Origin: a bacterium
GTDB taxonomy: Bacteria; Pseudomonadota; Alphaproteobacteria; Micavibrionales; UBA2020
Direction of reading: 5' to 3'
Length of the DNA: 64,000 nucleotides
Assembly: GCA_029945425.1 (NCBI GenBank)
Contig: JAQSDV010000002.1
Span: 248,001 to 312,000 of the forward strand
Shown: positions 1 to 7,420 of the stretch, one piece after another
Numbering within the stretch: position 1 is the first letter of the stretch
How the letters are laid out: each line of letters opens with the position of its first letter
The notes under the pieces: model-generated
The model's input: the letters and a program-made list of their open reading frames with translations, nothing else
Database searches by the model: none
What the model was told of the DNA's origin: nothing
Position numbers and translations under genes: made by a program

Positions 1-38
1 TTACGCGCTATTTCGCGCTTTTATTCATAATTATCAGA

Positions 39-66
39 TTGACAATCCCGCAGAAACCCTTATATT
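39..66 (+). promoter_or_regulatory. sigma70-type promoter of rpsD
   Basis: A perfect -35 box TTGACA lies at 39-44, followed after a 16-base spacer by TATATT at 61-66. This is the best housekeeping promoter in the window. It predicts a transcription start near 73 and a leader of about 115 bases before rpsD. The assignment rests on sequence match only. Confidence 0.7.
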
Positions 67-72
67 CGCTCA

Positions 73-189
73 CATTCCCGGGAATGAGGGGAGGGGCTGC
101 TTTGCCCTGACCACGTCGCCTCCATCGGAGGGCCGAACTACCGGGACAATTGTAAGAACGATGTAAAACATCTTTAGAAGGAAACGATA
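73..189 (+). promoter_or_regulatory. structured 5' leader of rpsD
   Basis: The predicted leader holds a perfect 14-base palindrome at 73-86 (CATTCCCGGGAATG), a hairpin with stem CCTCC/GGAGG at 119-131, and a hairpin GATGT/ACATC at 160-172 just upstream of the ribosome binding site AAGGA at 178-182. S4 is known to repress its own operon translationally in enteric bacteria. That this leader is such a target is inference from position and structure. Confidence 0.4.
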
Positions 190-804
190 ATGGCTAAACG
201 TCCACAGGCTAAACATAAAATCGACCGCCGCCTTGGTGTAAACCTCTGGGGCCGCGCAAAATCTCCCTACAACAAGCGCGAATACGGCCCCGGCCAGCAC
301 GGCCAGAACCGCAAGAAGCCGACTGACTACGCGATCCAGCTGCTCGCAAAACAAAAACTGCGCGGCTACTACGCGAACATCGGCGAAGGCCAGTTCTACC
401 GTCTGTACGAAGAAGCGCGCCGCCGCAAAGGTGACTCGGGCCACAACTTGGTCGAGCTGCTGGAACGCCGCATCGACACCGTCATGTACCGCATGAAATT
501 CGTCCCCACCATGTTCGCCGCACGCCAGTTCGTGAACCACGGCCACGTGAAAGTGAACGGCAAACGCGTCACCATCCCTTCGCTGTCCCTGAAAGACGGC
601 GACGTGATCGAAGTGAAGGAAAAATCGCTGCAGCTCGCGCTCGTCGTGCTGGCAGTTGATGCTCCCGACCGCGAAGTGCCGGGCTACCTCGAAGTGAACC
701 ACAAACAAGGCTCCGGCAAATTCGTCCGCGGCCCGAAATTCGAAGAAGTCCCGTACCCCGTCCGTATGGAACCGAACCTGATCATCGAATTCTATTCCCG
801 CTAA
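190..804 (+). CDS. rpsD: 30S ribosomal protein S4
   Basis: The 204-residue protein has the length and order of bacterial S4. It has a basic N-terminal region containing YGPGQHGQ, then the S4 RNA-binding domain at roughly residues 95-155. S4 binds 16S rRNA early in small-subunit assembly. The protein contains no cysteine, so it is the zinc-free form. The start is fixed by AAGGA seven bases upstream. It stands alone here rather than in the alpha operon, with its own promoter at 39-66 and a terminator at 828-853. Confidence 0.98.
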   Translation: MAKRPQAKHKIDRRLGVNLWGRAKSPYNKREYGPGQHGQNRKKPTDYAIQLLAKQKLRGYYANIGEGQFYRLYEEARRRKGDSGHNLVELLERRIDTVMYRMKFVPTMFAARQFVNHGHVKVNGKRVTIPSLSLKDGDVIEVKEKSLQLALVVLAVDAPDREVPGYLEVNHKQGSGKFVRGPKFEEVPYPVRMEPNLIIEFYSR

Positions 805-827
805 TCAGATAGAATTCCGAACAAAGG

Positions 828-853
828 GCCGTCCCGAGAGGGACGGCTTTTTT
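828..853 (+). terminator. rho-independent terminator of rpsD
   Basis: An 8-base perfect GC-rich stem (828-835 with 840-847) encloses a GAGA tetraloop and is followed by six T residues at 848-853. It sits 23 bases after the rpsD stop codon. Confidence 0.9.
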
Positions 854-859
854 GTTGCC

Positions 860-887
860 TTGACATAGACGGCACGGCCGTTATTAT
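860..887 (+). promoter_or_regulatory. promoter of the tandem paralog pair
   Basis: TTGACA at 860-865 is followed after 16 bases by TATTAT at 882-887, directly after the rpsD terminator. It would start transcription about 15 bases before the coding sequence that begins at 912, so the leader is very short. Confidence 0.6.
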
Positions 888-911
888 CCGTAACAACATC
901 CTGGAGCCGAT

Positions 912-1535
912 ATGAAACTGTGGAAATCGAAAGAGGAAAAGCGCGCCGAAGCCGCATCCGCACGCCAGCAGGTGCTTGAAAACCTGCGCGCGACTTTCGA
1001 TGAAGCGGTGAAAACGCCGGATACGGCAGACAGGCTTGTGAAGCTCGATCAATTGCGCGAAGTCGTGGGCAGCGTCGAAAGCCTCGCCAAGGGTGCCATT
1101 CATAATAAAAGCTCGAGCAAATTGATGCTGCCATACCTGACCATCACATTCGGGTCTCTGGGCGCAGCGTTCTTTACGGTTAGCGCACTCGCCGCTACGC
1201 CTTTCCTGATGATTTTGCCGATGATACCGGCGATCATGGGCGGCAAGTATCTGGGCGAAAAACGCGGCGCGGCCCATACGGCGCGCATGGAAACAGAATT
1301 GCAACCTTTCTTCGACGCTTTGACGCAGCAACAGGCGGATATCGCCACGGCAACGGTCGACACCGTCGGCCTGAACATCCGCGAACTTGCCGCATCGCCG
1401 AAATTCGCCGAGTTGCAGTCCTTGCCGGGCTTGCGCGAGCATTTCATGGCGGCGCTTCAAAAGACACTTTCGGACGCAAAAGAACCCGGCATCAAGACAC
1501 CGCCCAAAAACGACGGCACGGGCTTCAGACTTTAA
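912..1535 (+). CDS. membrane-hairpin protein, paralog 1
   Basis: I do not recognise this 207-residue protein. Residues 1-70 are charged and helical, rich in Glu, Lys, Arg and Ala, and likely form a coiled coil. Residues about 77-120 hold two closely spaced hydrophobic segments (LPYLTITFGSLGAAFF and TPFLMILPMIPAIMGG). The C-terminal third is again soluble and contains a SPKFAELQSLPGLREHF stretch. It shares its whole plan with the next gene, including ELAASPKF here against DFAESPKF there, so the two arose by tandem duplication. A GGAG ribosome binding site precedes the ATG. It probably forms an operon with its paralog 17 bases downstream. Confidence 0.8.
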   Translation: MKLWKSKEEKRAEAASARQQVLENLRATFDEAVKTPDTADRLVKLDQLREVVGSVESLAKGAIHNKSSSKLMLPYLTITFGSLGAAFFTVSALAATPFLMILPMIPAIMGGKYLGEKRGAAHTARMETELQPFFDALTQQQADIATATVDTVGLNIRELAASPKFAELQSLPGLREHFMAALQKTLSDAKEPGIKTPPKNDGTGFRL

Positions 1536-1552
1536 CAGAGGAGTAGCTGCAC

Positions 1553-2173
1553 ATGTTCTTCAAGAAACGGCGCGAAGCGGCGGAAGCCAAGGCAGCGGAA
1601 GCAAAGCAGGAAATCCTGCGCACGCTTGATACGCGTTTTGACGAGGCCATGCAAAGCCGCGATCCCGCAGAAAAAATTATTAAACTGGAAGACCAGAAAC
1701 AGGCAATCGATACCTTCGTCGATACCGCCAAGGGCGATATCAAGGCTCAGGCCAAAGGCAAATGGCTGGGCGGTTATTTCGGCGCGACCATCGGGTCGAA
1801 CCTTGCCATCGACATCGTATCCGTCGCCTTGACGGGCTTTCCCGCTTCCGTCCTGTTCATCGTGCCCAGCATCATACTTGGCTGGATGACCGGCGACAAA
1901 CGTGTCGAAAAAGCGAAAGAAAAACTTGAAAACGAAAACGCCGAATTCTTTGGCACACTGCAGGTAAAGCGCGAACGCGCGGACGAAGCCGTGCAGGCCG
2001 CCATGAATGTCGACATGCGCGATTTCGCTGAATCCCCGAAATTTTCGCAACTGCTGGAGCGCGTGCCGAGCCTCCGCCAGAAATTCGCGGAATCCTATCG
2101 CCGCCATGTCGATGGAACCATCAGCGACGTGCCGCCCGCGCCGAAGAAGCCGGATACAGGGCTGCACCTTTAA
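1553..2173 (+). CDS. membrane-hairpin protein, paralog 2
   Basis: This 206-residue protein of unknown function is the tandem paralog of the gene at 912-1535. It has the same layout: a charged N-terminal helix (residues 1-65), a hydrophobic hairpin at about 75-118 with SVALTGFPASVLFIVPSI, then a charged helix and a C-terminal SPKFSQLLERVPSLRQKF stretch. Both end in a short tail with TGxxL. A strong GAGGAG ribosome binding site lies 17-6 bases before the ATG. The duplicated N-terminal motif (DTRFDEAMQSRDPAEKIIKL here) suggests oligomerisation, but no function can be assigned. Confidence 0.8.
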   Translation: MFFKKRREAAEAKAAEAKQEILRTLDTRFDEAMQSRDPAEKIIKLEDQKQAIDTFVDTAKGDIKAQAKGKWLGGYFGATIGSNLAIDIVSVALTGFPASVLFIVPSIILGWMTGDKRVEKAKEKLENENAEFFGTLQVKRERADEAVQAAMNVDMRDFAESPKFSQLLERVPSLRQKFAESYRRHVDGTISDVPPAPKKPDTGLHL

Positions 2174-2189
2174 TATTCAGCGGTTGTCG

Positions 2190-2969
2190 TTATTTCCAGG
2201 TGCGCTTGCCGGTAAGGCAAGAGAATATCCCGTGCATCGTTCGCACATCCTGCTGCGTCATGCCGGAACGGTAGAAGAAATTGCGGATGTTCCGCAAGAT
2301 CGTGGGGCGCTGTTCGGGGCTGCGGAAGAAGCCGCCGGTATCCAGATCGTCTTCCAGATGCTTCATCAAATTTTCGACATCGCCCTTGGTCGCGGGCGCG
2401 GTGTCGCCGAGGTCGGGCACGACCTGTTCCTCGCGGAAGGGGTTATCGGCGTTCAGCCATGCATAGCAGGTCAGCAGCACCGCCTGCGCCAAATTCAGCG
2501 ATGAAAATCCGGGATTGAGCGGGATATTGACGATGGCGGATGCCAGCGCGACATCGTCCGATTCCAGTCCGGTGCGTTCCGGCCCGAACATGATGCCGCA
2601 TTTCTGGGTGTTGACGTTGCGCGCGCGGATTTCCTTCGCCGCTGCCTCCGCCGTATAAATGTCCTTCACCACGCCGCGTTCGCGCGCCGTGGTTGCGACG
2701 ACGAAATCAAGGTCGGCAACCGCCTCGGCCGTCGTTTCATAGATTTTAGCGTTTTCGAGCAGTTCGATCGCGCCCGATGCCGCCGCCGTCGCATCCGGGT
2801 TGGGCCAGCCGTCGCGCGGCTTCACGATCCGCAACTCCGTCACCGCGCAATTCAGCATCGCCCGCGCGCACATGCCAATATTCTGCCCCAACTGCGGCCG
2901 CACGAGGATAACCGTGGGGGCGAGGGGGATGGCTTTGGTGTTTTCCTTTGCGGTGTTGGTGCCGGCCAT
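2190..2969 (-). CDS. TrmJ-type tRNA/rRNA 2'-O-methyltransferase (SpoU family)
   Basis: The 259-residue protein carries the SpoU/TrmH signature motifs in order: NIGMCARAMLNC near residue 31, FGPERTGLESDD in the middle and IPLNPGFSSLNLAQA. Together these form the trefoil-knot S-adenosylmethionine site. The family methylates ribose 2'-OH groups. Length and the C-terminal extension resemble TrmJ, which modifies tRNA position 32, but target specificity cannot be read from sequence. It lies 3 bases after gltX on the same strand and is presumably co-transcribed with it. Pairing with a tRNA synthetase fits a tRNA target. Confidence 0.85.
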   Translation of the reverse strand: MAGTNTAKENTKAIPLAPTVILVRPQLGQNIGMCARAMLNCAVTELRIVKPRDGWPNPDATAAASGAIELLENAKIYETTAEAVADLDFVVATTARERGVVKDIYTAEAAAKEIRARNVNTQKCGIMFGPERTGLESDDVALASAIVNIPLNPGFSSLNLAQAVLLTCYAWLNADNPFREEQVVPDLGDTAPATKGDVENLMKHLEDDLDTGGFFRSPEQRPTILRNIRNFFYRSGMTQQDVRTMHGIFSCLTGKRTWK

Positions 2970-2972
2970 TTA

Positions 2973-4310
2973 TCAAGCCGCCTTCAACCGCTCCAGCACC
3001 CGTTCACGCCCGATCAGGGGCAACAGGTCTTTCAGGTCAGGGCCGTGTTCCTGGCCCGTGATGGCGCAGCGCAGGGGCATGAACAGTTCCTTGCCGCGGC
3101 GGTTGGTTTTTTGCTTGATGTCCTCGACCCATTTTTGCCAAGTGGTGTTATCCCACGGCGCGGGGGGCAGCAGTTCGGCGGCGGTCTTGGCGAAGTCGGC
3201 ATCCTGTATGACGGGTGTTACGTTGCCCTTGGCCACATGCCACCACTCCTTGATGTCGCCAAGGATTTCGAGGTTAGGGCGCACGGCGTTCCAGAAGGCT
3301 TCGTCGATTTCGCCGAGGCCGAGAGCGGCCAGGCGATCTTTAACTTCGGCAAACGGTTTCTGGTGCAGGATTTTCGCGTTCAGGCGGTACAGTTCGTCCT
3401 CGTCGAATTTCGGCAGGTTGCGCGAGAATTTCGCGAAGTCGAAGCTGTTGATGACATCTTCCATCTTGAACATCGGCTCGATAGGGTCGGACGTGCCGAT
3501 GCGGGAGACGAGGGAGATCAGCGCCATCGGTTCAATGCCGACTTCTTCCATCAGCGATTTGATGCCGAAGCCGCCCTTGCGTTTGGAGAGCTTGCCGCCC
3601 TCCATATCGCCCAGCAGCGTGACGTGTGCGAATTGCGGCGGCGTTGCGCCCAGTGCTTCGAACATTTGCACATGCGTTGCGGTGTTGGTCACATGGTCTT
3701 CGCCGCGCACGATATGAGTGACGCCGAAATCGATATCATCGATGACGGAGCAAATATGATATAGCGGGCGGCCGTCTTCGCGCACCAGCACGGGGTCTGA
3801 CATATCCTTACCGTCAAATTCCACATGGCCGCGCACGAGGTCTTCCCACACGATGGGCGCGTGGTTCAGCTTGAAGCGCCAATGCGGCTTGCGGCCAGCC
3901 GCTTCATGCGCCGCGATCTGTTCGGGCGTGAGCGTCAGGGATTCGCGGTCGTAAATCGGGGGCAGGCTTCTACCCAGCTGCACTTTGCGCTTCAGCGCCA
4001 GTTCTTCTTCCGTTTCATAGCAGGGATACAGGCGGCCGTTCGCCTTCAGCTTTTCAATCGTGCGGGCGTAATCGGGGCCGCGGTCGCGCTGGCGGGCGAA
4101 GCTGTCCCAGTCAAGGCCGAGCCATTTCATGCCCGCCATGATGTCGTCCACGTTTTCTTCGGTCGAGCGGACAAGGTCGGTATCGTCGATGCGCAGCATA
4201 AACGTGCCATTGTTCTTGCGCGCCCACAGCCAGACGATCAGCGCGGTACGCGCGGAGCCGACATGCAGCTTTCCGGTAGGGCTGGGGGCAAATCTTACGG
4301 CGACGGTCAT
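2973..4310 (-). CDS. gltX: glutamyl-tRNA synthetase
   Basis: The 445-residue class I synthetase has the N-terminal FAPSPTGKLHVGSART motif (HIGH equivalent HVGS), the IDDTD substrate motif and KLSKRKGG (KMSKS equivalent) near residue 240. It charges tRNA with glutamate. Alphaproteobacteria commonly carry two GltX copies, one able to misacylate tRNA-Gln for GatCAB. Only one is in this window, and which type it is cannot be told here. The ATG is followed by a canonical N-terminus (MTVAVRFAPSPTG), which fixes the start. It is first in a two-gene operon with the SpoU methyltransferase. Confidence 0.95.
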   Translation of the reverse strand: MTVAVRFAPSPTGKLHVGSARTALIVWLWARKNNGTFMLRIDDTDLVRSTEENVDDIMAGMKWLGLDWDSFARQRDRGPDYARTIEKLKANGRLYPCYETEEELALKRKVQLGRSLPPIYDRESLTLTPEQIAAHEAAGRKPHWRFKLNHAPIVWEDLVRGHVEFDGKDMSDPVLVREDGRPLYHICSVIDDIDFGVTHIVRGEDHVTNTATHVQMFEALGATPPQFAHVTLLGDMEGGKLSKRKGGFGIKSLMEEVGIEPMALISLVSRIGTSDPIEPMFKMEDVINSFDFAKFSRNLPKFDEDELYRLNAKILHQKPFAEVKDRLAALGLGEIDEAFWNAVRPNLEILGDIKEWWHVAKGNVTPVIQDADFAKTAAELLPPAPWDNTTWQKWVEDIKQKTNRRGKELFMPLRCAITGQEHGPDLKDLLPLIGRERVLERLKAA

Positions 4311-4470
4311 GGTCTTATAATCCCTTCAAAATCAGAACAGCCAATATACTACATGGCCTTAAAAAACCAAGTGGATTATATGGCAAATTATGCAGGAAAT
4401 TCAGGAATTTATGACTGTTCACAGGGGCTTGGGCAATCTGGCAGTATCATATCCAACAGGCAGGTATCAC

Positions 4471-5526
4471 ATGGTTCGCATTCTTCTTATCCTCTCCATC
4501 CTTTTTTCCAGCGCGATTTTAGTATCCGCAGCAGATGCCGAAGGTGGTGGGCGGTTGCGGGAAATGCTGATGAAACGCCGCGCGGCGAAGGGCGAGGGCG
4601 AGATGAATGGCGGACTGAGCGAAAGGATGCTTGAGGGCTTGGGCGGGGGCACCTGTGCCGACCGCAAGGCGCAGGTCAGCAAGCTGATGAATAGCGGCAA
4701 GAAAGGCCGCAATGCAAAAGGCCCGCCCGGCGATGTCATGGACGTTGCCTATGGTTCGGCGGAGCTGCAAAAGCTCGATGTGTTTTATCCGAAACGCAAG
4801 ATTGAAGAACTCGCGCCCGTCATCATCATGGTGCATGGCGGCGGCTGGTGCGTGGGTGACAAGACCATGCGCGGCATGACCGGCAATAAGATGGAACACT
4901 ACACCGGCAAGGGTTTTTTATACGTCAGCGTCAATTACCCGATGGTGGCCGAAGGCAGCATGGCGTTGCAGCAGGGAAATGATGTTGCGCGCGCTGTCGC
5001 CTATGTGCAGAAACATGCGGCAGAATGGGGCGGTGATGCGAGCCGCGTTATTTTGATGGGGCATTCGGCAGGCGCGCATCTGGTGTCGCTGGTGAATGCC
5101 GATGCAAAAATTCGGGCCGATGCGGGCGTCAAGAAGTTGACCGGCACGATATCCCTCGACAGCGGCACGACCAATGTAGTGACGCAGATGAACCACCCGA
5201 TCGAATTCATGAAGGAACGCTATGCCGAGGCGTTTGGCGATCAGGAAGCATACTGGATCGAAACCTCGCCGTTCCACCAGCTGGACAAAACCGCATCGCC
5301 ATGGCTGAGCGTCTGTTCGTCGCAGCGCACCGGCGACCCTTGCGGCCAGTCGGATGAATATGCGGAGAAAAGCAACGCGCTCGGCATTCCCGCATCCGTT
5401 ATTCCGGTCAAGAAGGGCCATGGCGCCATCAACAATGAATTGGGCGAAGCGGGTGAATATACAAACAGCGTCGATAAATTCATCGCGACGCTTGACCCCG
5501 TCGTGGCGCGGTATATAAACGAATAA
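4471..5526 (+). CDS. secreted alpha/beta hydrolase (esterase/lipase-like)
   Basis: The 351-residue protein begins with a signal peptide of about 21 residues (MVRILLILSILFSSAILVSA). An open frame continues 27 codons upstream, but the signal peptide sets the start at 4471. The hydrolase fold has the oxyanion-hole motif HGGGW at about 112-116 and the nucleophile elbow GHSAG with Ser179. A late HGAIN supplies a plausible catalytic histidine. This pattern matches the hormone-sensitive-lipase/kynurenine formamidase-like group of carboxylesterases. The substrate is unknown. A charged, glycine-rich stretch (residues 25-60) separates signal and hydrolase domain. It overlaps the next small gene by one base (TAATG). 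Confidence 0.8.
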   Translation: MVRILLILSILFSSAILVSAADAEGGGRLREMLMKRRAAKGEGEMNGGLSERMLEGLGGGTCADRKAQVSKLMNSGKKGRNAKGPPGDVMDVAYGSAELQKLDVFYPKRKIEELAPVIIMVHGGGWCVGDKTMRGMTGNKMEHYTGKGFLYVSVNYPMVAEGSMALQQGNDVARAVAYVQKHAAEWGGDASRVILMGHSAGAHLVSLVNADAKIRADAGVKKLTGTISLDSGTTNVVTQMNHPIEFMKERYAEAFGDQEAYWIETSPFHQLDKTASPWLSVCSSQRTGDPCGQSDEYAEKSNALGIPASVIPVKKGHGAINNELGEAGEYTNSVDKFIATLDPVVARYINE

Positions 5527-5804
5527 TGAAGCATAATTTTTTCTACCTGCCGTTGTTCCTGTTTGGCGCGGCTGTCGCGGTCGCGCATGGCGGGAATGAC
5601 AAGGCACCGTTTCTGGTGATTGCCGCCGCGCTGTTTTCGCTCGCGGCCGGGTTGTGGTATGTCGTGAAATCTTTCGCAGCCGCGCGGCGCAAGAATATGC
5701 AGAAGGCGCTGATCGCGGTACTGCCCTTCGTCATCACCGCCGCCATTATGCTGGCGGCACGAATGCATCTTCTCGATCCATTGCCGTTGCTGGGCTTCCG
5801 CTGA
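5526..5804 (+). CDS. small three-helix membrane protein
   Basis: This 92-residue protein has three predicted membrane segments: residues about 3-21, 29-49 and 60-80. A basic loop (AARRKNMQK) separates the second and third. I do not recognise it. Its ATG shares one base with the stop of the hydrolase gene and has no good ribosome binding site, so it is likely translated by coupling and may work with the hydrolase. Its stop directly abuts the stop of the convergent gene at 5805. Confidence 0.65.
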   Translation: MKHNFFYLPLFLFGAAVAVAHGGNDKAPFLVIAAALFSLAAGLWYVVKSFAAARRKNMQKALIAVLPFVITAAIMLAARMHLLDPLPLLGFR

Positions 5805-6281
5805 TTAACGCTGCGGCGGGGCAGGCGCCTTCACAAGCTTCAGTTCAGGTTTCGCCTGCGGCTGCGGTGTTGCCGTGACGGTTGCGGCCTCGAATGCGGG
5901 CGACAATTCACCGATGCGGAACGGATCGTCGCTGTTGTCGTAGGGCACGAAGACAGCTGGTTTCTTGCCGAATTTTTCCTTTGCGGCCTCTACCGTCACG
6001 CTGGCGAACATGCCGCCGACGGATTTATAGAGCGAAACCACTTCCTCGGCGATGCGGCGCAGGCGGCTTTTGCCGATGTCTTTTGCTTCGGTCGGCGGAT
6101 CTTTTGTAACAAGCGCGGCGAAGGGCAGGGGCAGGGTGAGCGCGCCGATCGTAAAGCCCGCAATGCCGCCGGCGATTGCATTCGTCGTTAACGCCGCGCC
6201 GATAAACGCGCCAGCCACGGGGGCTGCCACCACCACGACCGCGACGCCCATTGCCAGCAATGCACCACCTGCGACATTCAT
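5805..6281 (-). CDS. glycine-rich membrane-hairpin protein
   Basis: The 158-residue protein of unknown function starts with two glycine- and alanine-rich hydrophobic segments (residues 4-27 and 31-58). An amphipathic basic region (KSRLRRIAEEVVSLYKS) follows, and the protein ends in a Pro/Lys/Ala-rich tail (PQPQAKPELKLVKAPAPPQR). This order resembles the small proteins at 21807 and 22480. AGGAG lies nine bases before the ATG. Confidence 0.65.
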   Translation of the reverse strand: MNVAGGALLAMGVAVVVVAAPVAGAFIGAALTTNAIAGGIAGFTIGALTLPLPFAALVTKDPPTEAKDIGKSRLRRIAEEVVSLYKSVGGMFASVTVEAAKEKFGKKPAVFVPYDNSDDPFRIGELSPAFEAATVTATPQPQAKPELKLVKAPAPPQR

Positions 6282-6303
6282 TTATCCATACTCCTGATAG
6301 GTT

Positions 6304-6849
6304 TTATACATAGATACTCATCATACGCTTTACGAAGCGCGGTAGGTGAAAACCCTTCGGCGGGTCGATCGGGCTGAGGTATTTTTTCATCTCTACTCCG
6401 CTTTCGCCGTCGCGGTAGTATTTCCGCTCTTCGCCCATCACGCGGAATCCCATGCTGTCATACAGCCCGCGCGCGGTGGCGTTGCCCTTGCGCACCTGCA
6501 GCGTGACCGTATCGAATTCATTTTTCAGCGCGGCTTCTTCAACCTGCTCCAGCAGGGCGCGGCCAACGCCTTGGCCTTGAAAAGCCGGCGCGACCGCCAG
6601 CTGCGCCACATTAACCGCGTTACGCATGGTGGCGGAATTGAATTCCGTCATCACAAAGCCCGCAATTTTCTTGTCTTCCGTTTCTGCGACGATGATCCGG
6701 ATATCGCGGTCGTCCATCGACCAGCCCAGATATTGGGGCAGGTTTGTCGCCTCGTTCTTCTCCGCAAATGCGTCTTCGTAAACCTGCACCAGTACGGGCA
6801 GGTCGCGCGATGCAGCTTTGCGGAAGGCGAGCGACAGCTTTGACGACAT
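6304..6849 (-). CDS. GNAT-family N-acetyltransferase
   Basis: The 181-residue protein has the GNAT acetyl-CoA site QLAVAPAFQGQGVGRALL (motif A, Q/RxxGxG/A) at about 87-104. It also has the motif B pattern NATARGLYDSMGFRVMGE, typical of RimI-like acetyltransferases. Such enzymes transfer acetyl from acetyl-CoA to an amine, here of unknown identity. It lies 22 bases upstream of the hairpin protein gene on the same strand. Confidence 0.85.
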   Translation of the reverse strand: MSSKLSLAFRKAASRDLPVLVQVYEDAFAEKNEATNLPQYLGWSMDDRDIRIIVAETEDKKIAGFVMTEFNSATMRNAVNVAQLAVAPAFQGQGVGRALLEQVEEAALKNEFDTVTLQVRKGNATARGLYDSMGFRVMGEERKYYRDGESGVEMKKYLSPIDPPKGFHLPRFVKRMMSIYV

Positions 6850-6916
6850 AGGGTTCCTCTTGAACGGGAACCTATTATTTACATAACCATGGCATCAAAG
6901 TCAAGTAAATCGGGAA

Positions 6917-7363
6917 TTATGCAGCGTTTTCAGCGGCTTTTTTCCGGCGTGCTTCGATAAAATCGATCACTTTCGGTGCTTCGCCCTCCGACGGATGGCC
7001 CGTGACGATGCCGCCTTCGATTTCGTAGCCGAAGGCGCGGAACATGGTTTCGACCTGTGCAAGGTCGCGCTCCATGATATCCGCCGTGCTTTGCGTGCCG
7101 GATTGCAGGAAATGGTGCGGGTGCAGGCCGAATGACGTGTAAACGTAATCGCCAAAGGCGAAACCATCGGTACCGATCAGTTCATAAGACGCGAGCAGCG
7201 CGGCGGCGATTTGCGCGCGCACGACGACGGGGTAGAAATCGGTAAGCGACGACGCGTAGATCGCTTCCGAAAACACCTTCTTGAAGGCGGCGGGACTGTC
7301 GCAGGCGACCATCTTTTTATAGATGCCTTGCGCCTTGATGATCTCGTCGAACGTTTCTTCCAT
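6917..7363 (-). CDS. conserved hypothetical soluble protein
   Basis: This 148-residue, mainly helical protein has no signal peptide or membrane segment and I do not recognise it. The start chosen is the ATG at 7363, because AGGGGAG lies about nine bases upstream. A frame-extending start at 7387 lacks such a site. A His-containing motif GLHPHHFLQSG sits in the middle and a basic tail (EARRKKAAENAA) at the end. It stands alone between the acetyltransferase and nadE on the same strand. Confidence 0.6.
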   Translation of the reverse strand: MEETFDEIIKAQGIYKKMVACDSPAAFKKVFSEAIYASSLTDFYPVVVRAQIAAALLASYELIGTDGFAFGDYVYTSFGLHPHHFLQSGTQSTADIMERDLAQVETMFRAFGYEIEGGIVTGHPSEGEAPKVIDFIEARRKKAAENAA

Positions 7364-7420
7364 ACTTTTGAAACTCCCCTGTTTCAACTGTAGTGCCCAA
7401 TGCGAAGTACCGTTTAGTTT

